Under the pieces are notes generated by a model. The model ran no database searches. It was not told where the DNA came from and was given only the letters and a program-made list of their open reading frames with translations. From Clostridia bacterium (GTDB taxonomy: Bacteria; Bacillota; Clostridia; Oscillospirales; CAG-272), in the NCBI GenBank assembly GCA_024408015.1, contig JAKSVJ010000009.1, positions 1-11,957 of the forward strand: a stretch of DNA of 11,957 nucleotides, written 5' to 3'. Shown piece by piece: positions 6,609 to 11,957 of the stretch. The position numbers and the translations under genes were made by a program. Numbering within the stretch: position 1 is the first letter of the stretch; each line of letters begins with the position of its first letter.

Positions 6609-6890
6609 ATGGAACTCGCAATTGGTATTTTGTTAGCAGGCTGTGCAATTGGCGCAGGTTTGGCATTGATCGCTGGTATCGGTCCTGGTATTGGTGAAGG
6701 TTATGCAGTTGGTCAGGCTCTTTCAGCTATTGGTCGTCAGCCAGAATGCAAAGGTTCAGTAACAACAACTATGATTATGGGTTGTGCCATCGCAGAAACA
6801 ACAGGTATTTATGGTCTTGTTATTGGTATTCTCTTGATATTTGTAGCACCAAATATTTTTGTAAACATTTTGCTTAACGCTATTAAGTAA
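6609..6890 (+). CDS. atpE: F-type ATP synthase subunit c (rotor ring), predicted Na+ type
   Basis: A 93-residue hairpin of two membrane helices joined by the conserved polar loop R43-Q44-P45-E46. Helix 1 carries a glycine-rich packing motif (G23, G25, G27, G29, G31). The ion-binding carboxylate is E63 in helix 2. Aligned with Ilyobacter tartaricus (offset 2), the Na+ ligands Q32, V63, E65, S66, T67 and Y70 correspond here to E30, I61, E63, T64, T65 and Y68. The hydroxyl and tyrosine positions indicate Na+ coupling, and E30 in place of Q gives the two-carboxylate site known from Fusobacterium nucleatum. The ATG is preceded by GGAGGT and an A-rich spacer, and the 39-base leader is very AT-rich, which suits a gene needing about ten copies of product per complex. 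Confidence 0.97.
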   Translation: MELAIGILLAGCAIGAGLALIAGIGPGIGEGYAVGQALSAIGRQPECKGSVTTTMIMGCAIAETTGIYGLVIGILLIFVAPNIFVNILLNAIK

Positions 6891-6914
6891 TTAACACTTG
6901 AAAGGAAATAAACA

Positions 6915-7433
6915 ATGGTTCTAGAAGTGCAATCATTGGATATCGTTTCCGTTAACTTTTGGTCTATTTTAATTTCATTAATTAACTTATTGATTATCTT
7001 TCTTATAATCAAAAAATTCCTTTTTGCTCCAATCAAAAAAGTATTTGCAGTAAGAAAAGCTGAAGTTGATAAGGTGTACGACGATGCTAATTTAGCAAAA
7101 GACGAAGCCGAAGCACAAAAGAGCTTATACGAAGAAAAAATGGCTGGCGCAAAAGACGAAGCAAGCCAAATTCTTTCAAATGCAAGAGAACGTGCGGATC
7201 GCATGAGCGACGAGATTATTGCTGATGCAAATGTGAAAGCAGAAGCGCGTTACAAGAAGGCAGAAGAAGAAATTGCTCAGGAAAAGAAGAAAGCAATGAG
7301 TGAATTGAAAGATGATATTTCAACGATATCACTTGATATTGCTGAAAAGATTGTCGAGCGTGAGATTAACGAAAACGATCACGAAAAACTAATAAACGAA
7401 TTTATCGAAGAGGTCGGTGAATCAAATGACTGA
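6915..7433 (+). CDS. atpF: F-type ATP synthase subunit b (peripheral stalk)
   Basis: A 172-residue protein with one N-terminal membrane helix (about residues 13-32, rich in Ile and Leu) followed by a long charged region rich in Ala, Lys and Glu that should form the coiled-coil stalk reaching up to F1. Length is typical for bacterial b. AAAGGA lies a few bases before the ATG. Its end overlaps the start of atpH (ATG at 7426, stop TGA at 7431-7433), so the two stalk subunits are coupled. Only one b-type gene is present, so the stalk is presumably a homodimer. Confidence 0.95.
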   Translation: MVLEVQSLDIVSVNFWSILISLINLLIIFLIIKKFLFAPIKKVFAVRKAEVDKVYDDANLAKDEAEAQKSLYEEKMAGAKDEASQILSNARERADRMSDEIIADANVKAEARYKKAEEEIAQEKKKAMSELKDDISTISLDIAEKIVEREINENDHEKLINEFIEEVGESND

Positions 7434-7965
7434 TGTCGCACGTGAATACGGTGGCGCTCTCTTTGAGCTCGCTGACGAAGAAAAAGTGTCCGATGTGATT
7501 CTATCTGAAATTCAACAGATAAGACCATTTTTTGGACGCAACTCCGATTATATGCGTTTGCTCACAACACCAAGTATTGGCGTGAAAGAACGTACAAGTT
7601 GTATAGATGAAGCTTTCAAGGGTCAAATTAACTCATATTTGTGTAACTTCTTAAAGATTATGACTGAAAGAAGTCATGCATATGATATTGAAGATTGTTT
7701 TGATGAATTCGAAAGACTATATAATGAAAAGAATAATATCGCTGTTGCAAAAGTAACAAGCGCTGTTGAATTGACTGAGACACAAAAAGAAAAACTTGCT
7801 CAAAATCTTGGCAAGAGAACAGGTAAGAATGTAAGACTTATTTGTAATGTTGATCCATCACTTATCGGTGGTATTTCAGTTTCAATTGATGGAGAAATGC
7901 TTGACGGCAGTGTAAGTTCACATTTATCAGAGTTACGTAGAAAACTCTCGGATATAACAATTTAA
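7426..7965 (+). CDS. atpH: F-type ATP synthase subunit delta
   Basis: A protein of 179 residues from the ATG at 7426. It links the b stalk to the top of the alpha/beta head. The N-terminal part (AREYGGALFELA, about residues 5-16) and the C-terminal signature around DPSLIGGISVSIDGEMLDGSV match the OSCP/delta family. I prefer ATG 7426 over an in-frame GTG at 7417: GGTGA at 7416-7420 is a ribosome binding site 5 bases before the ATG, and MTDVAREYGGAL is the usual type of delta N-terminus. The gene overlaps the end of atpF by 8 bases. If GTG 7417 were used the protein would be 182 residues. Confidence 0.93.
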   Translation: MTDVAREYGGALFELADEEKVSDVILSEIQQIRPFFGRNSDYMRLLTTPSIGVKERTSCIDEAFKGQINSYLCNFLKIMTERSHAYDIEDCFDEFERLYNEKNNIAVAKVTSAVELTETQKEKLAQNLGKRTGKNVRLICNVDPSLIGGISVSIDGEMLDGSVSSHLSELRRKLSDITI

Positions 7966-7989
7966 GAGAAAGGGGAGATATAAGAAAAC

Positions 7990-9504
7990 ATGAATCTTCG
8001 CCCTGAAGAAATTAGTAAAATTATCAAAGGTCAAATAAAGAACTACGAAACCAAAATTGAACAGGCAGAAGTAGGAACAGTTATTCTTGTTGGTGACGGT
8101 ATTGCTAAAGCTCATGGTCTTGAGAATTGTATGGCAAATGAATTGCTCGAATTCGAAGACGGTAGCTATGGTATGGCTTTGAACCTTGAAGAAAACACTG
8201 TATCTATAGTTATGCTTTCAAGTTCTAATGACATAAAAGAAGGTGCTATTGTAAGACGCACTGGAAATGTTGTTTCTGTTCCAGTTGGTGAAAAAATTCT
8301 CGGTAGAGTAGTAAATGCTCTCGGTCAGCCAATCGATGGCAAAGGCCCAATTGATACTGATGAAGTTAGACCTATTGAATCAGAAGCTCCTGGTATCATT
8401 AAACGTAAGAGCGTTAGTGTACCACTTCAAACAGGTATTAAGGCAATTGACAGTATGGTACCAATCGGTAGAGGTCAACGTGAGTTGATTATCGGTGATA
8501 GACAGACTGGTAAAACAACAATTGCTATTGACACAATTATCAACCAAAAAGACACAGATGTTCTTTGTGTATATGTTGCTATCGGTCAGAAAAACTCTAC
8601 AGTTGCAACATTGACAGAAACATTAAGAGCTGCTGGCGCTATGGACTATACAGTAATTGTATCAGCTACAGCATCAGACTCAGCTCCACTTCAGTACATT
8701 GCTCCATATAGTGGTTGTGCAATTGCTGAGTATTTTATGGCAAAAGGAAAAGATGTGCTCATCGTTTATGATGATCTTTCAAAACACGCTGTAGCATATC
8801 GTGCACTCTCTTTGCTTATTCGTAGACCACCGGGCCGTGAAGCTTACCCTGGTGACGTATTCTACTTGCACTCAAGATTGCTTGAAAGAGCAGCAAGAGT
8901 TGCTCCAGAGTACGGTGGCGGTAGTATCACAGCTTTGCCTATTATTGAAACACAAGCTGGTGACGTATCAGCATATATTCCAACAAACGTAATTTCTATT
9001 ACAGATGGTCAGATATTCCTTGAAACAGAATTGTTCCACTCAGGTATTATGCCAGCTGTTAACCCAGGTATTTCTGTAAGCCGTGTTGGTGGTGCTGCTC
9101 AGGTTAAGGCTATGAAGAAAGTTGCCGGTTCATTTAAACTTCTATATTCACAATATCGTGAATTGCAGTCATTTGCTCAATTTGGTTCAGATCTTGATGC
9201 AGATACAAAGGAAAGACTAGCTCTTGGTGAAAGAATTGTTGAAGTTCTTAAACAGGGAAAGACTTCTCCTATTGAAGTTGGATATCAGGTTTCTATTGTT
9301 TATGCTGCTACACATGGATATCTTAAAGATGTTGCTGTAGCTGATGTTCATCAATATGAAACTGAGTTGACATCTTACATGAAGAGTCAACATAACGAAC
9401 TTATGCAAAAAATTGCGACAGGCGTATATGATGACGATATGCAAAAAGAACTTGACGAGTCTATTTCAACTTTCACAGCAAAGTTTGTTCAAACTCAAGG
9501 TTAA
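7990..9504 (+). CDS. atpA: F-type ATP synthase subunit alpha
   Basis: A full-length subunit of 504 residues, the usual size. Order: N-terminal beta-barrel (about 25-95), nucleotide-binding domain with P-loop GDRQTGKT (169-176) and Walker B VLIVYDD (256-262), then a helical C-terminal domain. R365 in SVSRVGG is the arginine finger contributed to the catalytic site on beta. Alpha binds nucleotide non-catalytically and alternates with beta in the alpha3beta3 head. The ATG is preceded by AGGGGAG (7971-7977), with a rather long spacer of 12 bases. Confidence 0.98.
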   Translation: MNLRPEEISKIIKGQIKNYETKIEQAEVGTVILVGDGIAKAHGLENCMANELLEFEDGSYGMALNLEENTVSIVMLSSSNDIKEGAIVRRTGNVVSVPVGEKILGRVVNALGQPIDGKGPIDTDEVRPIESEAPGIIKRKSVSVPLQTGIKAIDSMVPIGRGQRELIIGDRQTGKTTIAIDTIINQKDTDVLCVYVAIGQKNSTVATLTETLRAAGAMDYTVIVSATASDSAPLQYIAPYSGCAIAEYFMAKGKDVLIVYDDLSKHAVAYRALSLLIRRPPGREAYPGDVFYLHSRLLERAARVAPEYGGGSITALPIIETQAGDVSAYIPTNVISITDGQIFLETELFHSGIMPAVNPGISVSRVGGAAQVKAMKKVAGSFKLLYSQYRELQSFAQFGSDLDADTKERLALGERIVEVLKQGKTSPIEVGYQVSIVYAATHGYLKDVAVADVHQYETELTSYMKSQHNELMQKIATGVYDDDMQKELDESISTFTAKFVQTQG

Positions 9505-9524
9505 TCTAGATTGAATCTTAATTG

Positions 9525-9534
9525 AAGGAGGTGA
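9525..9534 (+). promoter_or_regulatory. Extended ribosome binding site of atpG
   Basis: AAGGAGGTGA pairs over ten bases with the 3' end of 16S rRNA and lies 6 bases before the atpG ATG. It is the longest such match in the cluster and fixes the start of gamma at 9541. Confidence 0.8.
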
Positions 9535-9540
9535 CGCTAT

Positions 9541-10362
9541 ATGGGAGCGAATACTAAACAATTAAAATCAAGAATCCGCAGTGTTAATTCCACAATGCAT
9601 ATAACAAAGGCTATGGAACTTGTGGCGTCATCAAAATTCCGCAAGGCGACAATGCAAGCAGAAGCAGGAAGACCGTATTTTGAAGCACTAACAAGTGCTA
9701 TGAAAAAACTTTCAGCTTCAGATAGTGTTTTTGTAAAAGGTAATGATTCACAAAAAACATGCTATATTTTCATTGCAGGTGATAGAGGACTTGCGGGCGG
9801 ATATAACAATAATATATTTAAGCTGTTACGTAGTACAGCTGAAGATGGAACATATTGTGTTATTCCAATCGGTAAAAGAGCAGTAGAATATGCAAAACGT
9901 AGAGAACTAGAGATAATAGCATCTGGTACAAGCGTTGAAAACATGACTACAGAAAAATGTGCCGAAATTGGAGAAACATTAAAGAAATTGTTTGAAGAAG
10001 GCAAAATAGGAAAAGTTGAAATTATTTATACTCAATATATTTCAATTCTTTCTCAAAAGCCGGTAGTTCACCAAATCCTTCCTGTTGTTCCCGAAAAAGA
10101 GGCTTCAAGTGATTTTGTGTTATTTGAGCCTAGTTGTGAGGAAGTGTTGGATGCGATTATTCCTGAATATATTTCCGGAATAACATTCGGAGCGATAAAA
10201 GAGAGTTTCTCTAGTGAATTAGCTGCTAGAAGAACCGCAATGGATTCAGCTAGTAAGAATGCGTCTGAAATGATTAATTCTCTACAACTAAAATACAATA
10301 GAGCTCGTCAAAGTGCCATTACTCAGGAAATTACTGAGATTATTGGCGGTGCGGGCGAATAA
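9541..10362 (+). CDS. atpG: F-type ATP synthase subunit gamma (central shaft)
   Basis: A 273-residue protein, a little shorter than the common 285-290. The N-terminal helix contains the signature IRSVNSTMHITKAMELVASSK (about residues 12-32) and the C-terminal helix ends with LQLKYNRARQSAITQEITEI, both of which form the coiled-coil shaft inside the alpha/beta head. The middle domain has DRGLAGGYN (80-88), where many homologues have DRGLCGGYN. Gamma transmits c-ring rotation to the catalytic sites. The gene lies between atpA and atpD as usual. Confidence 0.97.
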   Translation: MGANTKQLKSRIRSVNSTMHITKAMELVASSKFRKATMQAEAGRPYFEALTSAMKKLSASDSVFVKGNDSQKTCYIFIAGDRGLAGGYNNNIFKLLRSTAEDGTYCVIPIGKRAVEYAKRRELEIIASGTSVENMTTEKCAEIGETLKKLFEEGKIGKVEIIYTQYISILSQKPVVHQILPVVPEKEASSDFVLFEPSCEEVLDAIIPEYISGITFGAIKESFSSELAARRTAMDSASKNASEMINSLQLKYNRARQSAITQEITEIIGGAGE

Positions 10363-10374
10363 AATCTATAGAAA

Positions 10375-10379
10375 TGAGG
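10375..10379 (+). promoter_or_regulatory. Ribosome binding site that decides the atpD start
   Basis: TGAGG at 10375-10379 lies 9 bases before TTG 10389. It overlaps the ATG at 10374, which itself has no ribosome binding site upstream. This favours TTG 10389 as the start of beta. Confidence 0.6.
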
Positions 10380-10388
10380 CAATTAAAA

Positions 10389-11798
10389 TTGGCAAACGAA
10401 GATAAAGTTCTCCATGTCGGCAAAATCACCCAGGTAATGGGTCCTGTTGTTGACGTTCGTTTTGAAAACGGTGAACTACCTGAGCTATTGAATGCCCTCG
10501 AAATAAAGAACGGTGACAAGAAACTTATTTGTGAAGTTGCTCAGCATATTGGTGATAATGTTGCAAGATGTATCGCCATGAGCTCTACTGATGGACTTGT
10601 TCGTGGTACAGATGCTATTGATACTGGTCGTGGTATCTCAGTTCCTGTAGGCGAACAGACCGTAGGTCGTATCTTCAATGTTCTTGGCGAAGCTGTTGAC
10701 GATAAACCTCAGCCAGAGGGTTGCGAGAAATGGGAAATTCATAGAAAAGCACCAGCTTACGAAGAGCAGGTAACTTCACAGGAAATACTTGAAACAGGTA
10801 TTAAAGTCGTTGACCTTATTTGTCCTTATGCAAAAGGTGGTAAAATCGGTTTGTTCGGTGGTGCCGGTGTAGGAAAAACAGTTCTTATCATGGAACTTAT
10901 TCATAACATCGCTACTGAGCATGGTGGTCTTTCCGTATTTGCAGGCGTAGGCGAAAGAACTCGTGAAGGTAATGACTTGTATAATGAAATGAAAGAATCA
11001 GGGGTTATCAATAAGACTTCCTTAGTTTATGGTCAGATGAATGAGCCACCAGGCGCGAGAATGAGAGTAGCGCTTTCTGGATTGACTATGGCAGAATATT
11101 TCAGAGATACAGAGGGACAGGACGTGCTCTTGTTCATTGATAATATCTTCCGTTTCACACAGGCAGGTAGTGAAGTTTCAGCTTTGTTGGGAAGAATGCC
11201 TTCTGCCGTTGGTTATCAGCCAACTTTGGCAACTGAAATGGGCGCATTGCAGGAAAGAATTACTTCAACAAAACGTGGTTCAATTACATCTGTACAGGCT
11301 GTATATGTGCCTGCCGATGACCTTACTGACCCAGCTCCAGCCACAACATTTGCGCATTTGGATGCAACAACAGTTCTTTCAAGAGCAATTTCATCACAGG
11401 GTATTTATCCTGCTGTTGATCCTCTAGAATCTACAAGCCGTATCCTTTCTCCAGACATAGTTGGTAAAGAGCACTACGAAGTAGCAAAAGAAGTTCAAAG
11501 AATTCTTCAAAGATATAACGAATTGCAAGATATCATCGCTATCATGGGTATGGATGAACTTAGCGAAGCAGATAAGTTGACAGTAAGTAGAGCAAGAAAG
11601 GTTCAAAGATTCCTTTCACAACCTTTCTCTGTAGCTGCTAACTTTAATGGATTTGAAGGAAAATACGTTCCTCTAAAAGAAACAATTAGAGGATTTAAAG
11701 AAATTATTGAAGGTAAGCACGATGACATTCCAGAGTCAGCATTCTTGTTTGCTGGCACAATAGATGATGTTGTTGCTAAAGCAAAAGGTAATTCATAA
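10389..11798 (+). CDS. atpD: F-type ATP synthase subunit beta (catalytic)
   Basis: A protein of 469 residues from TTG 10389, matching the usual length and giving the typical N-terminus MANED...VGKITQVMGPVVDVRF. An in-frame ATG at 10374 would add five residues but lacks a ribosome binding site. Catalytic features: P-loop GGAGVGKT (157-164, K163), catalytic glutamate E189 in GERTREG, Walker B LLFIDN (247-252, D251), the adenine-stacking tyrosine Y340 in GIYPAVDPL, and the lever motif DELSEAD (389-395; DELSEED in E. coli). Beta carries out ATP synthesis and hydrolysis in the F1 head. Its TAA stop shares one base with the atpC start. Confidence 0.97.
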   Translation: MANEDKVLHVGKITQVMGPVVDVRFENGELPELLNALEIKNGDKKLICEVAQHIGDNVARCIAMSSTDGLVRGTDAIDTGRGISVPVGEQTVGRIFNVLGEAVDDKPQPEGCEKWEIHRKAPAYEEQVTSQEILETGIKVVDLICPYAKGGKIGLFGGAGVGKTVLIMELIHNIATEHGGLSVFAGVGERTREGNDLYNEMKESGVINKTSLVYGQMNEPPGARMRVALSGLTMAEYFRDTEGQDVLLFIDNIFRFTQAGSEVSALLGRMPSAVGYQPTLATEMGALQERITSTKRGSITSVQAVYVPADDLTDPAPATTFAHLDATTVLSRAISSQGIYPAVDPLESTSRILSPDIVGKEHYEVAKEVQRILQRYNELQDIIAIMGMDELSEADKLTVSRARKVQRFLSQPFSVAANFNGFEGKYVPLKETIRGFKEIIEGKHDDIPESAFLFAGTIDDVVAKAKGNS

Positions 11799-11957
11799 TG
11801 AAAACTTATCGTCTTGAGATTTCGACTCCAGCAGGAAGCAAATTTGAAGGTGATGCTGTTCAACTATCAGTTCGTGCGATTGATGGCGAACTTGCTATTA
11901 TGGCTGACCATATCCCATTTGCAACTGCTATTAAAGACGGTGAATGCCGCGTGTATC
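11798..11957 (+). CDS. atpC: F-type ATP synthase subunit epsilon, N-terminal part (cut by the right edge)
   Basis: The ATG at 11798 overlaps the atpD stop (TAATG). Fifty-three codons are visible before the edge of an expected 130-140. The sequence begins MKTYRLEISTPAGSKFEGDAV and continues to IDGELAIMADHIPFATAIKDG, the N-terminal beta-sandwich of epsilon, where many homologues have G-E-L-G-I-L-P-x-H. This domain binds gamma and the c-ring; the C-terminal helices that inhibit ATP hydrolysis lie outside the window and cannot be judged. Confidence 0.93.
   Translation, partial: MKTYRLEISTPAGSKFEGDAVQLSVRAIDGELAIMADHIPFATAIKDGECRVY

Noticed and set aside
8801..8992. Short forward frame inside atpA, with similar ones inside atpD
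   Set aside because: Out-of-frame shadows of highly conserved genes, with no family resemblance.

Overview
The window looks like chromosomal DNA of a low-GC Gram-positive bacterium, most likely an anaerobic gut or rumen member of the Clostridia (Bacillota). The reasons are AT-rich DNA, strong AGGAGG ribosome binding sites, frequent TTG start codons, a lipoprotein with BspA-like leucine-rich repeats, a GH95 glycosidase, and an F-type ATP synthase whose rotor resembles those of Na+-using anaerobes. The genetic code appears standard, since TGA acts as a stop in several genes.

Layout. Positions 1-3079 (minus strand) hold a three-gene operon: two half-size chromate-transporter (CHR family) genes in tandem, followed 4 bases later by a GH95 glycoside hydrolase whose C-terminal end lies beyond the left edge. 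Positions 3080-3215 are a 136-base divergent intergenic region with one sigma-A-type promoter facing each way. From 3216 to 5185 (plus strand) lies a BspA-like leucine-rich-repeat lipoprotein gene, broken into two pieces by a -1 frameshift near 3701-3716. From 5200 to the right edge runs a canonical F1Fo ATP synthase operon in the order atpI-B-E-F-H-A-G-D-C, with atpC cut by the window end.

How the genes work together. AtpB, AtpE and AtpF form the membrane Fo motor (a, c-ring, b). AtpH (delta) attaches the b stalk to the catalytic head. AtpA, AtpG, AtpD and AtpC form F1 (alpha, gamma, beta, epsilon), and AtpI is the small membrane protein usually encoded ahead of Fo. All conserved catalytic residues looked for in the complete subunits are present. 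The c subunit carries two membrane carboxylates (E30 and E63) plus T64, T65 and Y68, a pattern that predicts Na+ coupling with the two-carboxylate site described for Fusobacterium nucleatum. The lipoprotein gene ends only 14 bases before atpI with no terminator between, so the ATP synthase genes may be read partly from the lipoprotein promoter.

I see no mobile element, CRISPR array, RNA gene or defence system. The points most worth a second look are the c-subunit ion site, unusual residues in subunit a, the frameshift in the lipoprotein, the lipoprotein-to-atp junction, and a threonine in the GH95 active site that may indicate L-galactoside rather than L-fucoside specificity.
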